From NCBI GenBank assembly GCA_964428475.1, contig CAYRYO010000057.1, positions 1 to 10,412 on the forward strand: DNA of 10,412 nt, written 5' to 3'. This stretch comes from JARICQ01 sp964428475. GTDB taxonomy: Bacteria; Bacillota; Clostridia; Tissierellales; Tissierellaceae. The stretch's first letter is position 1, and each line of letters starts with the position of its first letter. The translations under genes and the position numbers were made by a program. The notes beneath the pieces are model-generated. The model searched no databases. It saw only the letters and a list, made by a program, of their open reading frames with translations, and was not told the origin of the DNA. Below are positions 1-6,588 of this stretch, piece by piece.

Positions 1-1436
1 AATGGCATATAGTTTTTATTTTTATCTTTAAAATACTTAGAGATTAAGTTTTCAATTATATTTATGCCTTTAATTATATCGTCGTCATCAACGGCTCCAA
101 AGCTAAGTCTTATATAATTTGAACTATCATTGTCTATAAAAAATATCTTTCCAGGTATTATCGCTACCTTGTTTTCGCTGCATTCATTATAAAAGTCTAA
201 GCTATCTATTTTGCTAGGTAATTTGAGCCATATGCTAAGTCCCCCATCTGGTTTATGATAAGAAACTCCATATTCCTTTAAATTATCTAGCAGTGAAATC
301 ATTAAATCATATTTTCTCTTATATACACTTCTTATATTTCCTATATGATCTTTCCAATATCCATGTCTTAGATAAAGATCAAAAGCTCTTTGAAGATAAC
401 CTGATGATGTGATATCTGTTGTGTGTTTTGCCTTTATTATTCTTGTAAAAAGATTATTTGGAAGAGTTATAAATCCAATTCTAACTCCAGGCATAAATAC
501 CTTTGAAAAGCTCTTAATAAATACAATCTTATCCGCTGTGTCTATTGATTTTAATGGTATTTTTTTATCATTAAAGTACAGATCGGTTAGAAAATCATCT
601 TCTATAATATAAAAATCATTATTATTAACTAAATCTACAAGCTCTTTCTTTTTCTCTTCACTATAGGAGTAAGTAGTAGGGCTTTGAAAATTGGTCATTA
701 TATATAGAAATTTAGGTTTATATCTACTTATATAGGATCTTAATATATCCATATCTATTCCATCGCTTTTTATAGGAACTCCTATTATCTTTGCACCTCT
801 AGATTTAAATGCAGATAGAGCTGCAGAATAGGTAGGGTTTTCAACTAATATATAATCTCCTGGAGAAATCAGTGTTTTAGCTATTATATCTAGACCCTGC
901 TGTCCACCTGATGTAATCAATATACTATCCTTACTTACATGAGTAGCATAATTATCTACTAGAAATTTTGAAATAGATTCTCTAAGTGGCTCATATCCTG
1001 TTATTTCAGGATATAAAAATGCATGGCCATTATCTCTATCGAGTACTTCAATGAGTGATTTTTTAAAGTTCTTTATTGGAAATAGATCAGGTGTAGGTGA
1101 TACAGAAGCAAAGTTGATGCTATCTTGTGAAAGGTGAATTATGCCTGAATTCATAAGATCAATATCTTCTTCCAGAAAACGAGACTCAACTGCTAGAGGA
1201 GATTTCTTTATATATGTGCCACTGCCCTTTAGAGAGTAAACATATCCTTCGCTTTCAAGCAGTTTATAAGCACTTACAATAGTTACATTATTTACTCCAA
1301 GTGATTTTGAAAGTGATCTAATAGAAGGAAGTTTTTCATCCTCTATACTTTCTTCTTCTATTAATAGTTTTATTTTTCTATATAGTTGAATATAAAGTGG
1401 TGTATCTATATTTTTATTAAGCGTGATTGACTTCAT
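1..1436 (-). CDS. MocR-family regulator (GntR HTH + aminotransferase domain), C-terminus cut by window edge
   Basis: An open frame runs from ATG at 1434-1436 to the window edge without a stop, giving 478 residues; MocR proteins are usually about 460-490, so only the last few are probably missing. Residues ~12-76 form a GntR winged helix, with the motifs PLYIQLYRKIK, KLPSIRSLSKSLGVN and LESEGYVYSLKGSGTYI. From ~110 onward is a fold-type I aminotransferase domain: TSGGQQGLD, NPTYSAALSAF, a MTNFQSPTTYS segment, IIEDDF, and SFSK with the probable PLP lysine at residue 312, followed by VFMPGVRIGF. Such proteins are usually PLP-sensing transcription factors (PdxR, GabR) rather than enzymes. The start is fixed by TAGGAGG a few bases upstream. 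No pyridoxal-synthesis or GABA genes are visible beside it, so the effector and target are unknown. The family assignment is firm; the specific role is not. Confidence 0.93.
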   Translation of the reverse strand, partial: MKSITLNKNIDTPLYIQLYRKIKLLIEEESIEDEKLPSIRSLSKSLGVNNVTIVSAYKLLESEGYVYSLKGSGTYIKKSPLAVESRFLEEDIDLMNSGIIHLSQDSINFASVSPTPDLFPIKNFKKSLIEVLDRDNGHAFLYPEITGYEPLRESISKFLVDNYATHVSKDSILITSGGQQGLDIIAKTLISPGDYILVENPTYSAALSAFKSRGAKIIGVPIKSDGIDMDILRSYISRYKPKFLYIMTNFQSPTTYSYSEEKKKELVDLVNNNDFYIIEDDFLTDLYFNDKKIPLKSIDTADKIVFIKSFSKVFMPGVRIGFITLPNNLFTRIIKAKHTTDITSSGYLQRAFDLYLRHGYWKDHIGNIRSVYKRKYDLMISLLDNLKEYGVSYHKPDGGLSIWLKLPSKIDSLDFYNECSENKVAIIPGKIFFIDNDSSNYIRLSFGAVDDDDIIKGINIIENLISKYFKDKNKNYMP

Positions 1437-1451
1437 TTAAATACCTCCTAT

Positions 1452-1463
1452 TGTATGGATACA
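1452..1463. promoter_or_regulatory. Candidate operator palindrome at the MocR transcription start
   Basis: TGTAT-GG-ATACA is an inverted repeat lying just downstream of the -10 box of the MocR gene, across the expected transcription start. A dyad here would suit autorepression, which is common in this family. The binding assignment is inference; the palindrome itself is seen. Confidence 0.3.
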
Positions 1464-1466
1464 TTT

Positions 1467-1495
1467 ATTATAACAGATATAGGTGATATTTTCAC
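1467..1495 (-). promoter_or_regulatory. Sigma-A promoter of the MocR gene
   Basis: On the minus strand, GTGAAA (1490-1495), a 17-base spacer ending in TGT, and TATAAT (1467-1472) form a promoter with a perfect -10. It lies about 30 bases upstream of the ATG at 1436, with TAGGAGG in between. Confidence 0.6.
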
Positions 1496-1497
1496 AT

Positions 1498-1533
1498 AAA
1501 AAATGTGGCAGTAAACTTACTACCACATTTTTT
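1498..1533 (-). terminator. Intrinsic terminator after the DUF4097 gene (possibly bidirectional)
   Basis: Arms 1498-1514 and 1517-1533 are inverted repeats with one mismatch; the core is AAAAAATGTGG pairing with CCACATTTTTT. It begins 4 bases beyond the stop codon of the minus-strand gene. Read on the minus strand it ends in a run of six T. A/T runs on both sides would allow termination from either direction, but only the minus-strand use is needed here. Confidence 0.8.
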
Positions 1534-1537
1534 ACTA

Positions 1538-2629
1538 TTAATGTATATTTATAGATCCATTTGATGTTGATGCTACAAAGTTTAAATGATCTTTACTGGA
1601 ATCGTAATTTTCATTGTGTGCGACTATTTTTTTAAGTCCTAGGTTTATCTGTTTATTGACTGTATAGATTAAATCTTTTATATCTAAATCTATATTGCCC
1701 ATGGATGTCTCTAAATCAAATAAACTTACTTTATCTACTCCATTTATTTCAGCGATAATGGAGTTATTTGAAGTCGTTAGATTGATATCTTTTGCAGTAG
1801 ATGTGTTTATTTGATTTAGTAGTATTTTCCCATTGGATGTCAAAAGAAAGATATGTGCTGCATTTATTAATTTAACATCTATGGTAGAGTTTGAAGTTTT
1901 ACACACAATATTATCTGATGTAATATTGTTTAATATTATTTTAGAGTTGCCAGTTTTTGCATCTATATCTTTAGATTTAATATTTTCCAAAATAATATTA
2001 GAATTTGTAGTATATGCTTTAATAATATTAGAATTGGCATTATTTATTTCAATTTTACCATTGCTAGTATTTAATTTTATTTCATTATAACTTCTTTCTG
2101 GTACAAATACATCTAGCTTAATAGATATATCTCTATTGTAATTTGGAGAAAATATTATCTTGTCATTTACCTTATTAAAATTAAAGTAAGGCTCATTTCC
2201 TATTAATAGACCTTTTTTGTATTGACATATAACATTTATAGATAGATTTTCATCTTTGCTGGGTCTAAGGTTTATCTCCCCGTTGATAGCCCTTAAGTCT
2301 AAACTTGGATTTTCTATATCAGCTAAACTCATATCTAAGGTAGTTGTAGTAGTTTCATAGTTATATTTAAATGGAAGAGATGAGCCAATATCCATTAATC
2401 CATCAAACATACTAGATAATACATTTCCAATATCAGATCCAATATCTTCTAGACTATTAAGTGTTTCTTTGAAATTGTATTTTTCTTCTTTCTTATTTTT
2501 GAAATTAGAAGACTTTTCTTCCTTATGAAATGTTTCATCTTCTAAGGCCTCTAAGAGTTTGATAGCTTCTTCAGATGTTATCTTTCCTTCTTCAAGCATT
2601 GTTAAAATCATTATTTTTTCTTCTTTCAA
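1538..2629 (-). CDS. DUF4097-family beta-ladder protein with N-terminal SHOCT-like helical motif
   Basis: 363 residues from a TTG start (2627-2629) preceded by GGAGGAG. The Shine-Dalgarno adjoins the TAG stop of the upstream DUF2089 gene, so translation is probably coupled. Residues 3-30 are a SHOCT-like helical hairpin (ILTMLEEGKITSEEAIKLL). Residues ~31-90 are a charged linker followed by an amphipathic Gly/Ser stretch (DIGSDIGNVL...FDGLMDIGSS). From ~97 onward is beta-rich DUF4097 sequence, with eight turns of the form TSNGxIxI starting near 187, 207, 225, 244, 263, 285, 307 and 354. There is no signal peptide and no clear membrane helix. The architecture resembles Bacillus YvlB and enterococcal LiaX, which are linked to cell-envelope stress; applying that role here is inference. 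Domain assignment is confident; molecular function is unknown. Confidence 0.88.
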   Translation of the reverse strand: MKEEKIMILTMLEEGKITSEEAIKLLEALEDETFHKEEKSSNFKNKKEEKYNFKETLNSLEDIGSDIGNVLSSMFDGLMDIGSSLPFKYNYETTTTTLDMSLADIENPSLDLRAINGEINLRPSKDENLSINVICQYKKGLLIGNEPYFNFNKVNDKIIFSPNYNRDISIKLDVFVPERSYNEIKLNTSNGKIEINNANSNIIKAYTTNSNIILENIKSKDIDAKTGNSKIILNNITSDNIVCKTSNSTIDVKLINAAHIFLLTSNGKILLNQINTSTAKDINLTTSNNSIIAEINGVDKVSLFDLETSMGNIDLDIKDLIYTVNKQINLGLKKIVAHNENYDSSKDHLNFVASTSNGSINIH

Positions 2630-2640
2630 CTTGTCTCCTC

Positions 2641-3012
2641 CTATTCTTCACCCTGAAGCATCTTTAAAGCTTCTTTAGATGTTATTTCTCCAATATCTAA
2701 TTTCCTTAGTATTTCCTTTTTATCTATTTTAGGTTCTGTATATTTGGGACTATATCCTAAAGCTTCTATTACATTTTCAAGTTTTCCTCTTACTGTAGGG
2801 TATGATATGCCCATTTCTTTTTCTATTTCCTTGATATTTCCTCTACTTTTAATAAATGTCTCTACAAAAGCCTTTTGTTCATCTGTTAATTTACAAAATT
2901 TACAAAGTGAGAAATCACCCTCTATATGGGTATGACAGCTGTGACATGATAATTTACTCACAAACAATTCTTCACCACATACTGGACATATTCCAAGCAC
3001 TTCTCTTTTCAT
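2641..3012 (-). CDS. DUF2089 zinc-ribbon/HTH regulator with C-terminal SHOCT-like motif
   Basis: 123 residues from ATG at 3010-3012 behind AGAGGTG. Residues 9-26 hold a CPVC...CHSC zinc ribbon (Cys9, Cys12, Cys23, Cys26), with a further CKFC pair at 37-40 next to a His-rich turn. Residues ~42-87 are a helix-turn-helix resembling sigma-70 region 4 (LTDEQKAFVETFIKSRGN, then GISYPTVRGKLENVIEALGY). This matches the DUF2089 family, predicted DNA-binding proteins. Residues ~98-120 repeat the helical motif found at the start of the next gene (ILRKLDIGEITSKEALKML). It is the first gene of a two-gene operon whose intergenic gap is 11 bases. It probably regulates its own repeat-rich promoter; that is inference from position. 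Confidence 0.87.
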   Translation of the reverse strand: MKREVLGICPVCGEELFVSKLSCHSCHTHIEGDFSLCKFCKLTDEQKAFVETFIKSRGNIKEIEKEMGISYPTVRGKLENVIEALGYSPKYTEPKIDKKEILRKLDIGEITSKEALKMLQGEE

Positions 3013-3032
3013 AGTATCACCTCTTTAATATT

Positions 3033-3061
3033 ATATTAATATAATACCTTGAATATGTCAA
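3033..3061 (-). promoter_or_regulatory. Sigma-A promoter of the DUF2089-DUF4097 operon
   Basis: On the minus strand, TTGACA (3056-3061, perfect -35), a 17-base spacer and TAATAT (3033-3038) predict a start near 3026. That gives a leader of only about 15 bases before the ATG at 3012, just enough for the AGAGGTG ribosome binding site. Confidence 0.7.
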
Positions 3062-3192
3062 TATAAATATTAAAATAGTTAATATATAAATTAAATATAT
3101 TAATTAATTTATAAAACAGACAAGGACTAAATTAATATAATATTAAGCTTGCTTGTCAATATAAATAATATTCATACTGGCAAGTCAATATA
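3036..3192. repeat. Three copies of GTCAATATA with longer direct repeats upstream of the DUF2089 gene
   Basis: GTCAATATA occurs at 3057-3065, 3155-3163 and 3184-3192. The first two copies lie in longer similar blocks (3036-3072 and 3132-3172) that both start TTAATATAATA, contain CTTG before the GTCAATATAAATA core, and end in A/T. Read on the minus strand each copy is TATATTGAC and so carries a -35-like TTGAC. Between the blocks is a very AT-rich inverted repeat (TATAAATTAA at 3085-3094, TTAATTTATA at 3104-3113). No gene is present in 3013-3200. The repeats may be operator sites, tandem promoters, or both. Confidence 0.6.
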
Positions 3193-3235
3193 GTTTAAAA
3201 AAATAAGTGCTAGACAATTTGTCTAGCACTTATTT
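3193..3235 (-). terminator. Strong intrinsic terminator of the aminotransferase gene
   Basis: A perfect 17-base inverted repeat (3201-3217 and 3219-3235, core AGTGCTAGACAA) begins 8 bases beyond the TAG stop at 3243. On the minus strand it is followed by a run of seven T. It separates the aminotransferase from the DUF2089 operon. Confidence 0.92.
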
Positions 3236-3242
3236 ATATTCT

Positions 3243-4427
3243 CTACTTCATTGCGTCTTTTATTACTTTTCCTAGTCTCTTAATTCCTTCTACTATTTTC
3301 TCTTCATTCATACTTGAATAGTTAAGTCTAAATGTGTTTTCGTTGCCACCATTAGGATAGAATGATCCTCCTGGTACATAAGCTACATTTTGTTTTAATG
3401 CTTCTACAGCTAATTCTCTAGCATTAATATATTCAGGCAGCACTACCCAAGTAAATAGTCCTCCCTCTGGATAAGTGAAAGTTACTTCTTTTGGGAATTC
3501 TTCTTCCATAGTTTTTAGCATTAAATCTCTTCTAACCCTATATAAGTCTATTATTTTTTGAATATGTGCATTTATGTCGTAAAGTTCAAAGAATTTTGCA
3601 GCTTCCATTTGAGATATAGTACTTGACTGAAGATCTGCACCTTGTTTTACAAGTATAAACTTCTCTAAGAATGCCTCATCAGCTGCTACCCATCCAAGTC
3701 TTAGTCCTGGACATAATATTTTAGAAAAAGTACCTAAGAAAGCTACTCTTCCTTCAGTATCAAAGTGCTTGATAGCTGGTAAGATTTTTCCTTCAAATCG
3801 AAGTTCTCCATATGGATTATCTTCAATGATAGCTATATTGTATTTGTTTGCCAATTCTACAAGCTGCTTTCTTCTTTCTACTGACCAAGTTTTTCCAGAT
3901 GGATTTTGGAAATCTGGTATAGCGTAGATAAATTTAACATTGTCATTTTCCTTTAATGTTTTTTCTAATTGTGCCATATCCATTCCATCTTTATCTGTGT
4001 CTATTTCAATGAATTTTGGCTCGTAAGCTTTAAATGCATTGATAGCGCCTAGATAAGTTGGACTTTCACATATAATTATATCTCCAGGATTGATAAATAT
4101 CTTAGCAGCAAAATCAAGTCCTTGTTGGGAACCACTAGTCACTAAGATATTAGATGCTTTTACATCTGCTTCAACTCTAGCCATTCTCTTAACTATAGCT
4201 TGTCGAAGTGGTTCAAATCCTTCAGTCGCACCATATTGAAGAGCTTTGTCACCTGATTCTTCTAAGACGATTTTACCTATTTTTATGAATTCCTGGATTG
4301 GGAAAGATTCTGTAGCTGGAAGTCCACCTGCAAATGATATTATTTCAGGCTTTTGTGTTAATTTAAGTAATTCTCTAATCTCAGAAGCTTTTATGTTGTC
4401 CATACGTTTTGCAAATTGTAAAGCCAT
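3243..4427 (-). CDS. PLP-dependent class I/II aminotransferase (2-aminoadipate/aromatic transaminase-like)
   Basis: 394 residues, the normal length for this subfamily, from ATG behind GGAGGTG with an 8-base spacer. Fold-type I aminotransferase motifs appear in order: SFAGGLPATESFP near residue 30 (substrate loop), LQYGATEGFEPLR, TSGSQQGLDFAAK (phosphate-binding), ESPTYLGAINAF, PDFQNPSGKTWS (Asn of the PLP site), IIEDNPYGELRF (Asp of the PLP site), GTFSK with the PLP lysine at 236, and CPGLRLGW. It is a cytoplasmic enzyme expected to move an amino group between an amino acid and 2-oxoglutarate or pyruvate. The closest named relatives are LysN-type 2-aminoadipate and broad aromatic/branched-chain transaminases, so the substrate cannot be fixed from sequence. 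It is monocistronic in appearance, with its own promoter region and terminator. Its catalytic domain is related to that of the MocR regulator at 1-1436. Confidence 0.93.
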   Translation of the reverse strand: MALQFAKRMDNIKASEIRELLKLTQKPEIISFAGGLPATESFPIQEFIKIGKIVLEESGDKALQYGATEGFEPLRQAIVKRMARVEADVKASNILVTSGSQQGLDFAAKIFINPGDIIICESPTYLGAINAFKAYEPKFIEIDTDKDGMDMAQLEKTLKENDNVKFIYAIPDFQNPSGKTWSVERRKQLVELANKYNIAIIEDNPYGELRFEGKILPAIKHFDTEGRVAFLGTFSKILCPGLRLGWVAADEAFLEKFILVKQGADLQSSTISQMEAAKFFELYDINAHIQKIIDLYRVRRDLMLKTMEEEFPKEVTFTYPEGGLFTWVVLPEYINARELAVEALKQNVAYVPGGSFYPNGGNENTFRLNYSSMNEEKIVEGIKRLGKVIKDAMK

Positions 4428-4521
4428 AATAAAAACACCTCCATTAAATTTTATAAATATTATTATACTACTATATATATATTAACACATAGCTTGTGAT
4501 TTGTGTAACAAATTATATAAT

Positions 4522-4550
4522 TATTTAGAATACTATCAAGCTAAAGTCAA
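4522..4550 (-). promoter_or_regulatory. Candidate promoter for the aminotransferase
   Basis: On the minus strand, TTGACT (4545-4550), a 17-base spacer and TAAATA (4522-4527) form a fair promoter just after the end of the DUF951 gene. An alternative -10, TATAAT, lies nearer the gene around 4460-4470 but lacks a good -35. I see no convincing terminator between the DUF951 gene and this site, so some read-through from the upstream operon is possible. Confidence 0.4.
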
Positions 4551-4561
4551 AAAAATGAATA

Positions 4562-4798
4562 TTATTGCCCTAAATCATCTTTGCCTTTATAGTTTACTAT
4601 ACTTATCCACTTCTCATCTATGAGTATTTTTCTAACTCTCTTTTCAAACTCTATTCTAGTAAGCCATATTTGTCTATCGCATCCTAAGCATTTAAGTTTG
4701 ATATCTGCACCAGTACGGAGTATCTCCCATTTGTTTTCTCCACAGGGATGACCCTTTTTCATGGATACTATATCATCCTTTTCATAGTTTAATATCAT
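4562..4798 (-). CDS. DUF951 family small zinc-binding-like protein
   Basis: 78 residues. The N-terminal ~60 match DUF951 (YyzM-like): a basic KKGHPCG at 14-20, W near 24, and GADIKLKCLGC at 30-40, giving Cys19, Cys37 and Cys40 plus His17 as possible metal ligands. The C-terminal ~20 residues are a charged tail beyond the conserved core. The function of the family is unknown. The ATG lies 1 base after the TAG of the MscS gene and its AAAGGAG is inside that gene, so the two are co-transcribed and probably coupled. In many Firmicutes DUF951 lies close to rpsF and mscS-like genes; here rpsF is about 5 kb away on the other strand. Confidence 0.9.
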   Translation of the reverse strand: MILNYEKDDIVSMKKGHPCGENKWEILRTGADIKLKCLGCDRQIWLTRIEFEKRVRKILIDEKWISIVNYKGKDDLGQ

Positions 4799-4799
4799 A

Positions 4800-5654
4800 C
4801 TATTCGCCTTCTCCTTTATATAATACCATTTTGGAATAAGGTATCTCTATATTCTCTCTATCAAACGCTTCCTTTATTTTCTTCATTAATTCTCTTTCTA
4901 CACCCCATTGTTCCATAGGTTCAGTCTTTGCAACCACACGAATTACTACACTAGATGCATCTAATGCTACTACTCCTAGTACTGTAGGCCCTTCTAGTAC
5001 AAATTGATTTGTATCTCGAATTTCCTTGGATACTCTTTCAATAACCTTAATAGCTCTATCAATGTCTTCTTCATAGGCAATACCTATTGAAACCAAGGCC
5101 CTCATAGCACCTCTTGTTCTATTGGTAACTACGTGAATTTCTCCATTTGGAATTATATGAAGTTCGCCAGAAAAATCCCTAAGCTTTGTAACCCTCATGC
5201 CAAGTTCCTCTACTATACCCTCATATGAAGATACTTGAATATAATCCCCTACTGCATATTGATCTTCAAGTAAAATAAAAAATCCAGTGATTACGTCCTT
5301 TACAAGAGATTGTGCTCCAAAACCTATAGCAAGACCTCCAACTCCAGCAGTAGCAAGTATAGATGTAGTTTTAATTCCAAACATCTCAAGAATCATTAGT
5401 ATGCCTATAAAGTAGAGTGTGTATTTAACAAGCTTTTTTAATGTTAAGCCTATTGTATTAGCTCTTTTATTACTTACAAAATAATTTGTTTGATTTTTAT
5501 CTCTTAGTGTTCTCTCGATTATTCTATTTGTAAGTGATAGAATAATTTTGATAGAAAATACTATGAGGGCAATGATTATTAATTTTCCAAGTATATTCAA
5601 ATCTCCACCATCATTTTTAAAGTAAAGATTAATAATCTCTGTTATTTGATTCAA
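4800..5654 (-). CDS. MscS-family small-conductance mechanosensitive ion channel
   Basis: 284 residues. Three membrane segments are expected: ~20-42, ~73-92, and the pore-lining helix ~97-127 with the Gly/Ala-rich signature ATAGVGGLAIGFGAQSLVKD. The beta domain follows at once (GDYIQVSSYEGIVEELGMRVTKLRDFSGELHIIPNG), then an alpha/beta C-terminal domain to ~279. This is the compact YkuT/MscS architecture. It sits in the cell membrane and opens under membrane tension to release small solutes during osmotic downshock. The start is TTG at 5652-5654 with GGGAGGTG about 10 bases upstream; no ATG is suitably placed. It lies 21 bases after the DUF3343 gene and 1 base before the DUF951 gene, within one operon. 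Confidence 0.93.
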   Translation of the reverse strand: MNQITEIINLYFKNDGGDLNILGKLIIIALIVFSIKIILSLTNRIIERTLRDKNQTNYFVSNKRANTIGLTLKKLVKYTLYFIGILMILEMFGIKTTSILATAGVGGLAIGFGAQSLVKDVITGFFILLEDQYAVGDYIQVSSYEGIVEELGMRVTKLRDFSGELHIIPNGEIHVVTNRTRGAMRALVSIGIAYEEDIDRAIKVIERVSKEIRDTNQFVLEGPTVLGVVALDASSVVIRVVAKTEPMEQWGVERELMKKIKEAFDRENIEIPYSKMVLYKGEGE

Positions 5655-5675
5655 CTTTTAACACACCTCCCAAGC

Positions 5676-5942
5676 TTAAATAATTTTTTCTGCACTATTT
5701 TTTTGTTTTGATTTTGTAAACTTATATACGCTTTCTATTGTTATTGTTTTTTCATTTATTACATCCTCTACAATATTCAAATCATCAAGAGTAAATAGTA
5801 TCGCAAGTCCACAGCTTCTAGTTATTTCCCTAGGGGTTGGTATTGTTTTAAATTGTAGACCCCTATCCTTTAAAAATCCTTCAGCCTGAATTGTATGATG
5901 GGTCGATTTAAAAGTTATTAATCCGTACATTTCTTTTCTCAT
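5676..5942 (-). CDS. DUF3343 putative Se/S-carrier-like protein
   Basis: 88 residues from ATG behind AGAGGAG, starting 9 bases after the yedF stop. The sequence fits DUF3343: an N-terminal GLITFKSTHHTIQAE strand and helix, then FKTIPTPREITRSCGLAI with a single cysteine at 44, followed by a helix. The C-terminal ~18 residues are a basic tail. In this family the SCG cysteine is the proposed carrier of sulfur or selenium, based on distribution together with selenium genes; no defined reaction is established. Linkage to yedF supports a shared role in selenium or persulfide handling. The family call is firm and the function is inferred. Confidence 0.9.
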   Translation of the reverse strand: MRKEMYGLITFKSTHHTIQAEGFLKDRGLQFKTIPTPREITRSCGLAILFTLDDLNIVEDVINEKTITIESVYKFTKSKQKNSAEKII

Positions 5943-5951
5943 ATTTCTCCT

Positions 5952-6488
5952 CTATTCTATATTCATTGTGTTATTAGAATTGGCCATCTTTTCGTATATG
6001 CTATACATATTTCCAATTTCTCCAACACGCAGCTTATCGTTTATTTTGAAATAGTCTAGACAAGTTCCACAAGCTATTATTTCCACGCCTTCTTTTTCCA
6101 TAGCTTGCAAATCATCTAATACTTGTGATCCTTCACATGCTAAATAAACTGCTGAATTGTATAGTAGTATAGCCTTTGGCCATGGATTTGTTTCTTTTAT
6201 TGTGTAAATAAAGCTCTTCATAAGTATAGTACCTAAACCATCATCCCCACTTCCCATTTTATCCGAACCTATTGATATAGTCAAATCTTTAAATGTATCT
6301 GGAACAGAAAGAGTTACTTGTTCAGACTTTCCATCCTTAGATATATTTATATAGTAGTCGCTTTCTTTTTCCATATTTACAGTAACTGTATAGCCATAAG
6401 AGGCAGCCAGTTTTGAAACATTGTCTTTTGCTACTTCATTGTCAACTATAGTAGTAATTAGGGTATTTTCTTCTTTATCTAATTCTTT
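5952..6488 (-). CDS. yedF: YedF, sulfurtransferase-like selenium metabolism protein; N-terminus lost in assembly gap
   Basis: The frame does not start at the internal ATG at 6372-6374. It continues upstream without a stop to the gap edge at 6488, adding about 38 residues that read as the second half of a TusA-like domain (LITTIVDNEVAKDNVSKLA, then SYGYTV). About 178 residues are visible; the family is usually near 200, so only 25-30 residues are missing, including the expected CPxP cysteine motif and the true start. After the TusA half comes the DsrE-like C-terminal domain: IGSDKMGSGDDGLGTILMKSF, then AILLYNSAVYLACEGS, and the cysteine motif IIACGTCLDYF. The family is associated with selenium utilisation, probably as a selenium or sulfur relay protein. 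It heads the tightly packed part of the operon. Confidence 0.92.
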   Translation of the reverse strand, partial: KELDKEENTLITTIVDNEVAKDNVSKLAASYGYTVTVNMEKESDYYINISKDGKSEQVTLSVPDTFKDLTISIGSDKMGSGDDGLGTILMKSFIYTIKETNPWPKAILLYNSAVYLACEGSQVLDDLQAMEKEGVEIIACGTCLDYFKINDKLRVGEIGNMYSIYEKMANSNNTMNIE

Positions 6489-6588
6489 NNNNNNNNNNNN
6501 NNNNNNNNNNNNNNNNNNNNNNNNNNNNNNNNNNNNNNNNNNNNNNNNNNNNNNNNNNNNNNNNNNNNNNNNNNNNNNNNNNNNNNNN
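6489..6588. other. Assembly gap of 100 N
   Basis: Exactly 100 N, the conventional filler for a gap of unknown size. It removes the start of yedF and the end of the DUF5711 gene. Completing yedF alone would need about 80-90 bases plus a ribosome binding site, leaving almost nothing for the end of DUF5711, so the true gap is probably longer than 100 bases. Confidence 0.97.

Noticed and set aside
1833..2090. Plus-strand open frame with hydrophobic product inside the DUF4097 gene
   Set aside because: Its sequence is the complement of the repeated TSNGxIxI codons, which naturally yields hydrophobic residues; no start signals are visible.
3036..3192. Possible CRISPR array or iteron-type origin
   Set aside because: Only three copies of a 9-mer at unequal spacing (98 and 29 bases), with no spacer-repeat regularity and no replication gene nearby.
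4470..4515. Riboswitch or T-box leader ahead of the aminotransferase
   Set aside because: Only a short CACA/TGTG dyad is visible in about 130 AT-rich bases; there is no conserved riboswitch core and no terminator/antiterminator pair.
6475..6588. C-terminal extension of the DUF5711 frame through the N run ending in RIR
   Set aside because: The residues are undetermined and the last three codons lie in sequence that reads as yedF in another frame with clear family similarity.
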